Part shown: positions 51,516 through 60,876 of the stretch, one piece after another
Numbering within the stretch: the first letter of the stretch is position 1
Layout: each line of letters opens with the position of its first letter
Assembly (NCBI RefSeq): GCF_042743185.1
Contig: NZ_JBHYMS010000002.1
Coordinates: 185,866 to 249,865, forward strand
Reading direction: 5' to 3'
Length of the DNA stretch: 64,000 nucleotides
Source of the DNA: Inquilinus sp042743185
GTDB lineage: Bacteria > Pseudomonadota > Alphaproteobacteria > DSM-16000 > Inquilinaceae
Made by a program: the position numbers and the translations under genes
The notes under the pieces: model-generated
The model's database searches: none
What the model was told of the DNA's origin: nothing
The model's input: only the letters and a program-made list of their open reading frames with translations

Positions 51516-53597
51516 CTACTGCATCAGGCGGTCGATCTCGGTCTTGAGCTCGGGGTCGTCCGGCATGCGGCCGGCCGAGGCCAGCACCGCGGCGCGCAGC
51601 AGCAGGGCCTGGGCCGCCAGCTCGTCGACGCCGTCCTGCGCCTGGGCCATCACCTGCTCGATCTGGTCCAGCCGCTCGGCCATGCGGTCGGCGGTGGTGC
51701 CGTCCAGCGGCTTGGCGCCGGCGGCCTCGATGGCCTCCAGCAGATCGGCGGCGACGATGCGCAGCCCCAGCCAGGCCGTCGCCGCCTCCAGCGACTGCCG
51801 CGACCGCCGGCTTTCGCCGCTGCCCAGCCGTCCGATCAGCGGCGCCGCCGCGGTCAGGCTGCGGCGGGCCTCGTCGCGCGCGTCGAGGGCCTGGGCCGCC
51901 TGCACCAGCAGCAGGTCGGCATCCAGCATCTGTGTCGATTCGGCGCCGTGCTCGAGCAGCGCCATGCCGACCAGCTCGTAGCGGCCGGCCTGCACCGCCT
52001 GCATCTCGCCATTCGCGGCGTGGCCGCGCATCCGGCCGTAGAACTCGGCGAAGGGGTCCGACGCCGCGGCCGCGTCCGGCGCGGGCGGCGTGGTCACCAC
52101 CGGGGGCTGCGGCCACCGGCGCAACGCTTCGATCAGCCGTGCGGCGACCCGGGCGGAGGGCGCGGCATTCGGATCGGTCGCCGCTTCGGGCTGGGTCGGT
52201 GCGATCGGCGCGGCCGGTGCCGGTTCCGCCGTCGGCGGTGCAGGCGGGGTCGGGCCGGCGGCCGGCGGCACCGACGCCGCAGCCGGGGGTGCCTCGGCGG
52301 CAGCCGCTGCGGCCGTGCCTGTCTCCGCAGGCTTCGAATCGGCGACCGGCGGCGGTTCCGCCGCGGGCGCCGCATGGGGCGTCGCCGTCGCATCGGGGGC
52401 GGGCTGGGCCGCGGGTGCCGTCGCCTCCGCCGAGCCGACTGCACCCGGGCTGGCGGGCTGCGGCGGAGCCGGGGTGGATTGCCCGGAACCGGTCGCGGGC
52501 GCCGGTGGGGCGGCGGGGACCGCCTGGTCCGGCGTGGCCGTGGCCTGCTGCACCAGCGGCCGCGGCGGCGCCGTTGCCGGGTCGGCCAGCAGCGCATCGG
52601 CCTGGGCCCGGCTCAGCCGGCCGGTCGCGGCGGCGCCGCCGGCGTGCTGGTAAAGGGCGATCGCCCGCCTGGTGCCGTCGCCGAACAGGCCGTCGACCGG
52701 GCTGCGATAGTGGCCCAGCGCGGTCAGCCGCTCCTGGACCCGGCGCCGCTGCGCCGGGCTCAGCGTCGGCTCGGCGCCCTCCGGCGCGGGCGGGCCGATC
52801 AGGGTGTCGGCCTGGTTCTGCAGGGCCTGCAGGGATTGGCGGTCGGCGCCGGCGCGGTCGCGGATTGCCGTGGCCTCGGCGCAGTCCGGGCCCTGGGTCG
52901 CGGCGCGTGCGTCGATGGTGTCGACGCGCTGGCGCTGCTCGGCGATGTCGTCGGCGACGTCCAGGGCGCCGCTGCGGGCGTCCAGCGGGTCGAGACCCTC
53001 CAACTCGCGCAGGCGCTTGCCGATGCGGTCGAGGACGGCGGTGGTGTCGGCCTGCACCGACCGGGCGTCGTCGACCAGCGCCGGGCAGGCCTGCGGGCCG
53101 CCGGGCAGGGCGCCGGTCGGGGTCGAGGCGATGCGGTCGGCCAGGCGGTTCGCCCGCCGCGCCTCGGCGTCCAGCCGGCGGGCCAGGCTGCCCAGCCTTT
53201 CGCTCTGCAGGTCCGGCCGGCCGCACTGGCCGATGATGGTGCGATAGGCCGCCTGGGCCCGGCGCAGCTTCGCCGACAGGCCCTGGGCCTGGGCCGCGAC
53301 CTGGGTCGCCTGGTCGATCGGGGTGCGGGCGGTGCCGGTGCCGGCGTCGCGCTCGATCCGGTCGATCCGGGCTCGCACCCGCCCCAGGTCGCTCTCCGCC
53401 GTGGTCGCCAGCACATGCGCCTCGGCCTCGGTCTGGGCGCAGCTCTGCGACCGGCTCGGCCGGGCCGGCTCCTCGAACTGGCGGCGGATGCTGCTGAAGA
53501 AGTCGTCCAGCCCGTCCGCCCGCGCCGGACCGGGCGCGGCGGCGAGGACCAGCGCGACGACAGCGGCCAGGCTAGGGACGATCCGGACGATCCTCAT
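51516..53597 (-). CDS. Exported peptidoglycan-binding-domain protein, Pro/Ala-rich
   Basis: 693 residues. Signal peptide IVRIVPSLAAVVALVLAAAPGPARA. Residues about 50-270 are helical with several Arg-rich segments (DRIERDAGTG, LRRAQAAYRTIIGQC). A PG_binding_1 domain lies near 272-335 (LSPAQRRRVQERLTALGHYRSPVDGLFGDGTRRAIALYQ). Then a 170-residue Pro/Ala/Thr linker and a helical C-terminal region ending AELAAQALLLRAAVLASAGRM-like. It should be periplasmic and cell-wall associated; the role is unknown. It overlaps the DedA gene by 26 bases. Confidence 0.7.
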   Translation of the reverse strand: MRIVRIVPSLAAVVALVLAAAPGPARADGLDDFFSSIRRQFEEPARPSRSQSCAQTEAEAHVLATTAESDLGRVRARIDRIERDAGTGTARTPIDQATQVAAQAQGLSAKLRRAQAAYRTIIGQCGRPDLQSERLGSLARRLDAEARRANRLADRIASTPTGALPGGPQACPALVDDARSVQADTTAVLDRIGKRLRELEGLDPLDARSGALDVADDIAEQRQRVDTIDARAATQGPDCAEATAIRDRAGADRQSLQALQNQADTLIGPPAPEGAEPTLSPAQRRRVQERLTALGHYRSPVDGLFGDGTRRAIALYQHAGGAAATGRLSRAQADALLADPATAPPRPLVQQATATPDQAVPAAPPAPATGSGQSTPAPPQPASPGAVGSAEATAPAAQPAPDATATPHAAPAAEPPPVADSKPAETGTAAAAAAEAPPAAASVPPAAGPTPPAPPTAEPAPAAPIAPTQPEAATDPNAAPSARVAARLIEALRRWPQPPVVTTPPAPDAAAASDPFAEFYGRMRGHAANGEMQAVQAGRYELVGMALLEHGAESTQMLDADLLLVQAAQALDARDEARRSLTAAAPLIGRLGSGESRRSRQSLEAATAWLGLRIVAADLLEAIEAAGAKPLDGTTADRMAERLDQIEQVMAQAQDGVDELAAQALLLRAAVLASAGRMPDDPELKTEIDRLMQ

Positions 53598-54222
53598 GCG
53601 AACTCTTGCTCTTGCGCGTCAGCAGGCGGAAGGCCGCCGCGGCGCCGACCAGCGTCGCGACGACGAGAAATATGATCAGCAGCGGCGCCGCATCTTCAAT
53701 CCCGAAGATGCGGCTCAGGGTCTCGCCGGCGAACCAGCCGAGGCCGACCCAGACCGGCGCCCAGACGACCGCCGAGGCGACATTGGCGATCTGGAAGGGG
53801 ATGTGGCGCATCCCCATCATGCCGGCGACCAGCGGGATCACGGCGCGGACCGGGCCGAGGAAGCGGCCGATGAAGACGCTGATGCCGCCCCAGCGGGTGA
53901 AGAAGTCGCGGCCGGTGCGCAGCATCTGCGGATGCCGGGTGAACGGCCAGATCCGCTCCACCCGGTGCTCCAGCCACGCCCCGATCCAGTACGAGACGGC
54001 GTCGCCCAGGATGGCGCCGGCGATCGCCCAGGGGATGACGTCCCACGGGCTCAGCGTGCCGGACTGGACCAGCGTCCCGGCGGCGACCAGCACGGCGGTG
54101 GCCGGCAGCAGCAGGCTCAGCACGGCAAAGGATTCGCCGAAGGCGAAGACCAGGATGATCGGCCCGGCCCAGCCGCCATGGGCGCCGATGAAGGCGATCG
54201 TCTGGTCGATGAAGCCCTGCAC
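53572..54222 (-). CDS. DedA family membrane protein
   Basis: 216 residues. GPIILVFAFGESFAVLSLLLPATAVLVAAGTLV with the conserved E-x(n)-P and later FTRWGGISVFIGRFLGPVRAVIPLVAGMMGM (the R-x-x-P-x-x-R-x(2)-P-type motif) identify DedA proteins, now linked to phospholipid or C55-P flipping. Five to six membrane segments. It precedes the peptidoglycan-binding-domain gene in one unit. Confidence 0.87.
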   Translation of the reverse strand: MQGFIDQTIAFIGAHGGWAGPIILVFAFGESFAVLSLLLPATAVLVAAGTLVQSGTLSPWDVIPWAIAGAILGDAVSYWIGAWLEHRVERIWPFTRHPQMLRTGRDFFTRWGGISVFIGRFLGPVRAVIPLVAGMMGMRHIPFQIANVASAVVWAPVWVGLGWFAGETLSRIFGIEDAAPLLIIFLVVATLVGAAAAFRLLTRKSKSSHEDRPDRP

Positions 54223-54280
54223 GCGCCCAATCTCTCCCGAAGCTCGCGGCCGCGCCCCGTATCGGCGGCAAAAGCGGCGA

Positions 54281-55012
54281 TCAGAGGGCGAGGATGCGGT
54301 CGGGCGCGTCGGAGAAGACGCCGGCGACGCCCATGTCGAACAGCGCCTTGGCCCGCTCCGCGTCGTTCACCGTGTAGGCCAGCACCGGCCGGCCGGTGGC
54401 GCGGTATTCGGCGATCGTCTCCGCCGTCTCCTTCTCGTGGCTGACATTGATGGTGGCGGCGCCGACCGCGTCGGCATTGGCGGCCCAGACCGCCGGCCGC
54501 TCCCAGATCAGATAGCCGCGCGGCCAGTCGGGCGCGACCTCGCGGGCCTTCATCAGGCTCTCGATGGCGAAGCTGGAGACCAGCGGTTTCGGCCGGTCGG
54601 CGGGCCACAGCCGCTGCGCTGCGGCCAGCGCCACCTCGGCGGTCTCGACCTCGCGGCCCGGGCAGGGCTTGATCTCGATGTTGACCGCCAGGCCCAGCTC
54701 CAGCGCCAGGGTCAGCACCTCGTCCAGGGTCGGGACCCGCTCGCCGCGGAACTCGGGCGCGAACTTCCGGCCGGCATCCAGCATCCGCATCGCCGCGAAG
54801 TCGGAATTGGCGACGGCGCCGCTGCCGTCGGTGGTGCGGTCCAGCGCATCGTCATGGATCACCACCGGCACCCGGTTGCGGGTCAGCTTGACGTCGAACT
54901 CGACCATCTGGACGCCCAGCGCGGCCGCCTTGCGGAACGACGCCAGCGTGTTCTCCGGCGCATGGGCCGCGGCGCCGCGATGGCCGATGACTCGGGGCAG
55001 GGTCAGGGTCAT
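54281..55012 (-). CDS. ugpQ: Glycerophosphodiester phosphodiesterase
   Basis: 243 residues. VIGHRGAAAHAPENTLASFRKAAALGVQMVEFDVKLTRNRVPVVIHDDALDRTTDGSGAV gives the HRG, E-N-T and H-D metal/catalytic residues. IEIKPCPG is the second metal-ligand motif. It hydrolyses glycerophosphodiesters to sn-glycerol 3-phosphate and an alcohol. No signal peptide is seen, so cytoplasmic. Start at 55012 follows GGAGAC. Confidence 0.92.
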   Translation of the reverse strand: MTLTLPRVIGHRGAAAHAPENTLASFRKAAALGVQMVEFDVKLTRNRVPVVIHDDALDRTTDGSGAVANSDFAAMRMLDAGRKFAPEFRGERVPTLDEVLTLALELGLAVNIEIKPCPGREVETAEVALAAAQRLWPADRPKPLVSSFAIESLMKAREVAPDWPRGYLIWERPAVWAANADAVGAATINVSHEKETAETIAEYRATGRPVLAYTVNDAERAKALFDMGVAGVFSDAPDRILAL

Positions 55013-55244
55013 GGGACGGTCTCCGGGGGACGTCGGGGGCACTGCGGGAGGCGGTTTTCGGCGTGGTCGGGAACGGTCCGGCTCACTCGCCCGGACGGAA
55101 AGGCCGGCAGCTCGTCAGGACAATCTCCCCTCCAGGTGCCATCCTCGCCGAGCCGGCGTCAAGTGCGGGGCGGCCCGGCCGCGACTCCCCTCGGCCCGGC
55201 ATCCGTGCTAGATGGGCCCCGATTCGAAGATCGGACGAGAACCC

Positions 55245-56339
55245 ATGGGATTCAATTGCGGCATCGTCGGCCTGCCCAATGTCGGCAAGTCGACGCTGTT
55301 CAACGCGCTGACCTCCACCCAGGCGGCGGAAGCGGCGAACTATCCATTCTGCACGATCGAGCCGAACACCGGCCGGGTCGGCGTGCCCGACCCGCGGCTG
55401 GACAAGCTGGCGGCGATCGCGGGCTCGGCCAAGGTCGTGGCCACCCAGCTGGAGTTCGTCGACATCGCCGGGCTGGTGCGCGGCGCGTCGAAGGGCGAAG
55501 GGCTGGGCAACCAGTTCCTGGCCAATATCCGCGAGACCGACGCCGTGCTGCACGTGCTGCGCTGCTTCGAGGGCGAGGTCACTCACGTCGAGGGCTCGGT
55601 CGACCCGGTGCGCGACGCCGAGATCGTCGACACCGAGCTGATGCTGGCCGACCTGGAGGGGCTGGAGCGGCGGGTGCAGTCCGCGGCGAAGCGGGCCAAG
55701 GGGGGCGACAAGGACGCCAAGGCCGAGATCGAGCTGATGGAGCGGGCGCTGGCGGTGCTGCGCGAGGGCAGGCCGGCCCGCACCGTCGAATTGTCAGCGG
55801 ACGAGCGCGAGCCGTTCCGGCGCCTGGCGCTCCTGACCTCCAAGCCCGTGCTCTATGTCTGCAACGTCTCCGAGGACGAGGCCGCGACCGGAAACGCCCA
55901 TTCGGCCCGGGTCGAGGCGATGGCCAAGGCGCAAGGCGCCGAGGCGGTGGTGATCTCGGCCGCGATCGAGGCCGAGCTGGCGCAGCTCTCGGCGGAGGAG
56001 AAGCAGGAGTTCCTGGCCTCGATCGGGCTGGAGGAGCCTGGGCTGAACAAGGTGATCCGCGCCGGCTACAAGCTGCTCGGCCTGCTCACCTTCTTCACCG
56101 TCGGGCCGAAGGAGGCGCGGGCCTGGACCGTGCGGGCCGGCGCCGCCGCGCCGGAAGCCGCGGCCGAGATCCACAGCGACATCCAGCGCGGCTTCATCAA
56201 GGCCGAGACCATCGACTACGACAGCTTCGTCGCGCTGGGCGGCGAGCAGGGCGCCAAGGACGCCGGCAAGATGCGGCAGGAAGGCAAGGAATACGTCGTC
56301 CGCGACGGCGACATCTTCCACTTCCGCTTCAACGTCTGA
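55245..56339 (+). CDS. ychF: Redox-regulated ATPase YchF (OLA1 family)
   Basis: 364 residues. CGIVGLPNVGKSTLFNALTS is the P-loop, DIAGLVRGASKGEGLGNQFLANIRETDAVLHVLRCF the G3/Obg region, and the C-terminal TGS domain (LLTFFTVGPKEARAWTVRAGAAAPEAA) follows. YchF prefers ATP, binds ribosomes and responds to oxidative stress. The stop is part of the following terminator stem. Confidence 0.95.
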   Translation: MGFNCGIVGLPNVGKSTLFNALTSTQAAEAANYPFCTIEPNTGRVGVPDPRLDKLAAIAGSAKVVATQLEFVDIAGLVRGASKGEGLGNQFLANIRETDAVLHVLRCFEGEVTHVEGSVDPVRDAEIVDTELMLADLEGLERRVQSAAKRAKGGDKDAKAEIELMERALAVLREGRPARTVELSADEREPFRRLALLTSKPVLYVCNVSEDEAATGNAHSARVEAMAKAQGAEAVVISAAIEAELAQLSAEEKQEFLASIGLEEPGLNKVIRAGYKLLGLLTFFTVGPKEARAWTVRAGAAAPEAAAEIHSDIQRGFIKAETIDYDSFVALGGEQGAKDAGKMRQEGKEYVVRDGDIFHFRFNV

Positions 56340-56371
56340 GAGGTGGTCGCGGGTTTCGCGACCACCTCTCG
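56338..56371. terminator. Terminator hairpin between ychF and the MliC gene
   Basis: GAGAGGTGGTCGCG (56338-56351) pairs with CGCGACCACCTCTC (56357-56370), a perfect 14-bp stem that includes the last two bases of the ychF stop codon, four bases before the stop of the converging gene. It can serve both directions. Confidence 0.8.
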
Positions 56372-56374
56372 GGC

Positions 56375-56713
56375 TCATCCCGCGGTGCAGGTGGTCGGGG
56401 AGGCGCCGGCGATGCGGCTGTAGGTCGCCTGGCCGCCCTTGTCCCAGAACTCGGCGCCGTAGGGGTTGGTGTAGCGCGCGCCGCTGCCCGAGATCGCGCG
56501 CTGCAGCGTGATCGTGTTGCCGCCGTCGGCCAGCACCAGCGCGTCGCCGGTGAAGCCGGCGGACAGGCTGGTGCCGTCGGCGCAGCGGTAGCCGACGGTC
56601 CTGCTGGCGACGGCCTCGGTCTTCGCGGTCGGGTTCGGGGTCTCGTCGCCGCAGGCGGCCAGCGCGGCGAGGGCCAGCGCGCAGGGGATCAGGGTCAGGC
56701 GGCGGGTCATCAC
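56375..56713 (-). CDS. mliC: MliC-family lysozyme inhibitor lipoprotein
   Basis: 112 residues. Lipoprotein signal TLIPCALALAALAAC (Cys about 21). The mature domain VGYRCADGTSLSAGFTGDALVLADGGNTITLQRAISGSGARYTNPYGAEFWDKGGQATYSR matches the MliC C-type lysozyme-inhibitor pattern, including the conserved SGxGARYxN loop. It likely shields peptidoglycan from host or competitor lysozyme. Confidence 0.86.
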   Translation of the reverse strand: MMTRRLTLIPCALALAALAACGDETPNPTAKTEAVASRTVGYRCADGTSLSAGFTGDALVLADGGNTITLQRAISGSGARYTNPYGAEFWDKGGQATYSRIAGASPTTCTAG

Positions 56714-56899
56714 ACAGTCTCCATTCTTGGCCCGGCACCGTGCCGGGCATACGATCGCCCCTCAGCAACGCCGCAGCCGGCCATTTGTTTCGCGATCGGT
56801 TGCCGGGCCGTCGGGCTTCGTCGGACAATCTTCCCATCACGGCCTTTTCGGCGGCTTCCGGGACCCCACATCTTCAACAAGGACGTGGAGGAGACGCCG

Positions 56900-58117
56900 A
56901 TGCGCCGACCGTTCGCAGCGTTGCTCGCCATTCCGCTGATCGCCCTGCCGGCCGCGGCCCAGGACGTGGCGCCGGGGACCAAGTTCGAGATCCGGCCCGA
57001 CGCCCTGCCGAAGCCCTACGCCACCGACGCGGTGGCCAACAGCTCGGAGACCGTCGCCCGCACCGCCGCGATGCGGCCGCAGGTGCCGGAGGGGATGACC
57101 GCGACGCTGTTCGCCACCGGCCTCTCCGGCCCGCGGGAGATGCTGGTGCTGCCGGACCGGTCGATCCTGGTGTCGGAGCCGGGGGCCGGCCGCATCAGCC
57201 GGCTGGTCGCGCCCAACCCGCCGGCCCGGGCCCGGGCGATGCCGTTCCTGACCGGGCTGGACGAGCCCTACGGCATGGCGCTGCGCCGCGACGCGCTCTA
57301 TATCGCCGATCTCGACGGGCTGTGGCGCGTGCCCTACGCTCCCGGCGACGCCAAGGCGCAGGTCAGGCCGCAGCGGATCACGCCGGACGGCGCCTTCGAC
57401 GGCGGCAGCGGCCATCACAGCCGCAACCTGATCTGGGACCCGGCGTCGGACCGCTTCTTCGTCGCCATCGGCAGCCGCAGCAATATCGCCGAGGAGCCGG
57501 CGCCGCGCGCCACCATCCAGGTCTTCGCCGCCGACGGCTCGGGCGGCCGCACCTATGCCTCCGGCCTGCGCAACCCGATCGGGCTGGCGCTGCAGCCGGG
57601 CACCGGCCGGCTCTACACCGTGGTCAACGAGCGCGACGGCCTCGGCGACGGGCTGGTGCCGGACTATCTGACGGCGGTGCGGGAGGGCGGCTTCTACGGC
57701 TGGCCCTACTCCTATCTCGGGCAGAACCGGCAGCCCGACCTGGCCGACAAGCAGCCGGATCTGGTGAAGACGGCGATCGTGCCGGACCTGCTGTTCGAAT
57801 CGCATTCGGCGCCGCTCGACCTGGTCTTCTACGATGGCTCGATGTTCCCCGACTGGCGCGGCGACGCGCTGGTGACGCTGCACGGCTCCTGGAACCGCGC
57901 CGACCCGATCGGCTACATGGTGGTGCGGGTGCCGTTCCGGGACGGCAGGCCGGTGGGCGGCTACGAGGCGCTGGCGACCGGCTTCCGGGTCAACCGCGGC
58001 GACGGCGCCGCCCAGGTCTGGGGCCGCCCGGCCGGGATCGCGGTGCTGCCGGACGGCTCGATCCTGGTCTCCGACGACGAGGGCGGCACGATCTGGCGCA
58101 TCGCCAGGGCCAGGTGA
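56900..58117 (+). CDS. PQQ-dependent sugar/sorbosone dehydrogenase-like protein
   Basis: 405 residues, Sec signal FAALLAIPLIALPAAAQ. The body is a six-bladed propeller with GLSGPREMLVLPDRSILVSEPGAGRISRL, GLDEPYGMALRRDALYIADLDGLWRVPY, GSGHHSRNLIWDP, YASGLRNPIGLALQPGTGRLYTVVNERDGLGDGL, GGFYGWPYSYLG and LHGSWNRADPIGYMVV. It resembles L-sorbosone and soluble glucose dehydrogenases and would act in the periplasm with PQQ. ATG at 56900 follows GGAGGAG. Confidence 0.82.
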   Translation: MRRPFAALLAIPLIALPAAAQDVAPGTKFEIRPDALPKPYATDAVANSSETVARTAAMRPQVPEGMTATLFATGLSGPREMLVLPDRSILVSEPGAGRISRLVAPNPPARARAMPFLTGLDEPYGMALRRDALYIADLDGLWRVPYAPGDAKAQVRPQRITPDGAFDGGSGHHSRNLIWDPASDRFFVAIGSRSNIAEEPAPRATIQVFAADGSGGRTYASGLRNPIGLALQPGTGRLYTVVNERDGLGDGLVPDYLTAVREGGFYGWPYSYLGQNRQPDLADKQPDLVKTAIVPDLLFESHSAPLDLVFYDGSMFPDWRGDALVTLHGSWNRADPIGYMVVRVPFRDGRPVGGYEALATGFRVNRGDGAAQVWGRPAGIAVLPDGSILVSDDEGGTIWRIARAR

Positions 58118-58122
58118 GTGCC

Positions 58123-58356
58123 CTACGCCGACGGTCCTTCTTCGAAGATGTCCAGCGGTGCGTCGAAATCGGGTCCGATGTGGATGCCGCCCTTCATCAG
58201 GCCGAACCGGATCTTGGCCGGCTTCTTGCTATCCGGCGGCATCAGCCTGGCCAGCGGCGTGCCGGATTGGGTGATGACGAAGCTCTCCCCTCTGCTCGCC
58301 CGATCGACGATCTGGGAGAACAGGGTTTTGGCCGCGGAGATATCGATCGGCGTCAT
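58123..58356 (-). CDS. Phd/YefM-type antitoxin, no partner nearby
   Basis: 77 residues, start MTPIDISAAKTLFSQIVDRASRGESFVITQSGTPLARLMPP, the DNA-binding fold of Phd/YefM antitoxins, then an acidic tail FDAPLDIFEEG which in such proteins wraps a toxin. Downstream on the same strand there is only the opposite-strand dehydrogenase stop (58117), so no VapC or Doc partner is present. ATG at 58356 is chosen over GTG at 58368. Confidence 0.72.
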   Translation of the reverse strand: MTPIDISAAKTLFSQIVDRASRGESFVITQSGTPLARLMPPDSKKPAKIRFGLMKGGIHIGPDFDAPLDIFEEGPSA

Positions 58357-58561
58357 GAGATGGATCACCCTAGGGTTTGATCAGATTCGACCCCCGCTCC
58401 TTCATGGTCAAGCACTTGCAGCCGGCGCACCGAAGACCAGGCAGATGGTGCTGGCAGGCCGAATCGCTCCAGCGCGCTCTTGCTGTGGTGTCTGGCTCGC
58501 ACGCAGCTGACCCGAACGTGCCGGGAGGCATTGACAGTGCGTATGGGTTACGGAGTAATGG

Positions 58562-58584
58562 TTGTGCTTTTGTAGAAAGCACAA
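58562..58584. promoter_or_regulatory. AT-flanked hairpin before the yifB gene
   Basis: TTGTGCTTT (58562-58570) pairs with AAAGCACAA (58576-58584) with a five-base loop, followed by TTTATATATG, inside a 277-base gap between the antitoxin and yifB. It is 49 bases upstream of the yifB start and may be an operator or an early terminator. The remainder of the gap shows nothing coding. Confidence 0.4.
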
Positions 58585-58633
58585 TTTATATATGAATATG
58601 TCAGTCTCCCCACACGCGTCAGGCTCCGCCTAG

Positions 58634-60154
58634 ATGGTCGCTCGCATCGCCACGGTCGCGTTCCAGGGGATCGAGACCGCGCCGGTCGACGTCCAGGTGC
58701 AGGTTTCGGGCGGTTTTTCCGGCATCACCCTGGTCGGCCTGCCGGACAAGGCGGTGGCGGAAAGCCGGGAGCGGGTGAAGGCGGCGCTGCACGCCCTCGG
58801 CCTGGCCCTGCCGCCCAGGCGCATCACCATCAATCTGGCGCCGGCCGACATGCTGAAGGAGGGCAGCCATTTCGACCTGCCGATCGCGCTCGGCCTGCTC
58901 ACCGCGCTCGACGTGCTGCCGGTGCAGGAGATCGGGCAGTACATGGCGTTGGGCGAGCTGGCGCTGGACGGGGCGCTGACTCCGGTCGCCGGGGTGCTGC
59001 CGGCGGCTCTGGGCGCGGCGGAGCGCGGGCTCGGCCTGATCTGCCCGGCCGCCTCGGGGCCGGAGGCGGCCTGGGCGGCCGATGCCGAGGGCCGGATCGA
59101 CGTGCTGGCGGCGCCGACGCTGCTGGCCCTGGTCAACCACTTCAAGGGCACCCAGGTGCTGGCCCAGCCGCAGCCGCTGCTGGCCGCGGCGGACGGACCC
59201 GGCCTCGACCTGCGCGACGTGAAGGGGCAGGAGACGGCGAAGCGGGCGCTGGAGATCGCCGCCGCCGGAAATCACAACCTCCTCATGATCGGCCCGCCCG
59301 GCTCCGGCAAGTCGATGCTGGCGGCACGGCTGCCCGGGCTGCTGCCGCCCTTGGCCCCGGCCGAGGCGCTGGAGGTCTCGATGATCCATTCGGTCGCCGG
59401 GCTGCTGGAGGGCGGGCGGCTGATGCGCCGCCGGCCGTTCCGCGACCCGCATCACTCCGCCTCGCTGCCGGCCCTGGTCGGCGGCGGGCTGCGGGTCCGG
59501 CCGGGCGAGATCTCGCTGGCCCATCGCGGCGTGCTGTTCCTGGACGAGCTGCCGGAATTCGCCCGCGCCACGCTCGAATCGCTGCGCCAGCCGATGGAGA
59601 GCGGCCGGGCGGTGATCGCCCGGGCCAACTCGCATGTCACCTATCCGGCCCGGGTGCTGCTGGCGGCGGCGATGAATCCGTGCCGCTGCGGCCATCTCGG
59701 CGACCCGGCACTGGGCTGCGGCCGGGCGCCGCGCTGCGGCCAGGACTACCAGTCGCGCCTGTCCGGCCCGCTGCTCGACCGCATCGACCTGCATGTCGAC
59801 GTGCCGGCGGTCTCCGCCGCCGACCTGTCGCTGCCGCCGCCGGCCGAAGGCACGGCCGAGGTGGCGGCCCGGGTCGCGGCGGCGCGGGAGATCCAGGCCG
59901 CACGCTACGCCGGCGACGGCATCACCACCAATGCCGAGGCCGACGGGTCGGTGCTGGGGCGGGTGGCGGTGCCCGATGCGGCCGGCGCCACCCTCCTGAC
60001 CCAGGCGGCGGAGCGGCTGCGCCTGTCCGCCCGCGGCTATCACCGGGTGCTGCGCGTGGCCCGCACCCTCGCCGATCTGGCCGGCGCCGAGGCCATCGGC
60101 CGTGCCCAGATCGCCGAGGCGCTGTCCTACCGCCGGCTGTCCATCGCCGCATAG
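58634..60154 (+). CDS. comM: YifB/ComM family Mg-chelatase-like AAA+ ATPase
   Basis: 506 residues. N-terminal domain of the ChlI-like type (VARIATVAFQGIETAPVDVQVQVSGG), Lon-substrate-type segment, then AAA+ core: Walker A GPPGSGKSMLA, Walker B VLFLDELPEF, sensor 1 region AAMNPCRCGHLGD with the zinc-binding Cys cluster CRCGHLGDPALGCGRAPRCG. C-terminal helix domain ends with SYRRLSIAA. ComM is a helicase-like branch migration factor that helps natural transformation; comF at 3167 is the other competence-type gene here. Confidence 0.9.
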   Translation: MVARIATVAFQGIETAPVDVQVQVSGGFSGITLVGLPDKAVAESRERVKAALHALGLALPPRRITINLAPADMLKEGSHFDLPIALGLLTALDVLPVQEIGQYMALGELALDGALTPVAGVLPAALGAAERGLGLICPAASGPEAAWAADAEGRIDVLAAPTLLALVNHFKGTQVLAQPQPLLAAADGPGLDLRDVKGQETAKRALEIAAAGNHNLLMIGPPGSGKSMLAARLPGLLPPLAPAEALEVSMIHSVAGLLEGGRLMRRRPFRDPHHSASLPALVGGGLRVRPGEISLAHRGVLFLDELPEFARATLESLRQPMESGRAVIARANSHVTYPARVLLAAAMNPCRCGHLGDPALGCGRAPRCGQDYQSRLSGPLLDRIDLHVDVPAVSAADLSLPPPAEGTAEVAARVAAAREIQAARYAGDGITTNAEADGSVLGRVAVPDAAGATLLTQAAERLRLSARGYHRVLRVARTLADLAGAEAIGRAQIAEALSYRRLSIAA

Positions 60155-60362
60155 GCCAGTAATCGGAACGCCCGCGGCCTGCTGCCCGCAGTCGAATGCA
60201 GGAATTGCTCGTAAAATAATAATCAAATCGCGCGAGATCCGTCGCGAGGCAGCATTGCTTCCAGTCGAAGTGGCTTGGCCTTCAGCGGAATTTTTGTGAT
60301 CCTGGTCGGGATCGTTTCCGATCGAACGATCGCCTTCACCCGGAACCGACGGGAAATCACCA

Positions 60363-60617
60363 ATGCGATCGATTCTTGCGATTTTTGCCGCACTCCTGGC
60401 CGGTGCCTGCGTGCCGCAGCAAGGCCCGAAAGGGTTCGTCGTGGTGAAAACCGCCAATGAGCGCACCACTGCGGGGGCGCAGGCCACCGCCGACCGGTAT
60501 TGCGCCCGGGCCGGCCGCACGGCATTGGCTTCGGACCGGCAGTGGAACTACATCGGTTTCCAATGCGTGATGCCCGCCAACACGCTGCTGGCGCAGACGC
60601 CGATCCCGCCGCGATAG
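60363..60617 (+). CDS. Small predicted lipoprotein
   Basis: 84 residues. Signal MRSILAIFAALLAGAC (Cys 16). The mature part is FVVVKTANERTTAGAQATADRYCARAGRTALASDRQWNYIGFQCVMP, with two Cys that could pair. The patterns ADRYC and YxxxxFxC occur in many small alphaproteobacterial secreted proteins. Function unknown. The region before it (60155-60362) shows no gene. Confidence 0.6.
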   Translation: MRSILAIFAALLAGACVPQQGPKGFVVVKTANERTTAGAQATADRYCARAGRTALASDRQWNYIGFQCVMPANTLLAQTPIPPR

Positions 60618-60876
60618 GGGTGAAGCAAGGGGCCCGGACAGTAGAGGAGCCGCACTGCGGCGGCTCCTCGTGGTGCTCTCTTGTCCGCAGGCTCACCCGA
60701 CGATGCCGGGTTGCCATTCCGACGGAGGTCGCCGCAAGGGCGTTGCGGCTGGCCAATACGCGTTACCGGCTATGCCGACCACGTGGGCGTACGATGCGCC
60801 CCCGGAACGATCGGATCAAGGGGGTAGTCGTGCGGCGCAGCAAAGGTCAACGAGGCTGCCGCGTCGGGCCGGCGGA

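Noticed and set aside
53606..58117. A 1503-codon plus-strand frame across several genes
   Set aside because: Only its last 405 codons match a family (the sugar dehydrogenase); the remainder is antisense or out of frame to DedA, GDPD and YchF.
60618..60876. A gene or RNA in the 259-base gap before pth
   Set aside because: Only a 10-bp hairpin (GAGGAGCCGC/GCGGCTCCTC near 60645-60668) is visible; no ORF with a ribosome-binding site or tRNA pattern is supported.
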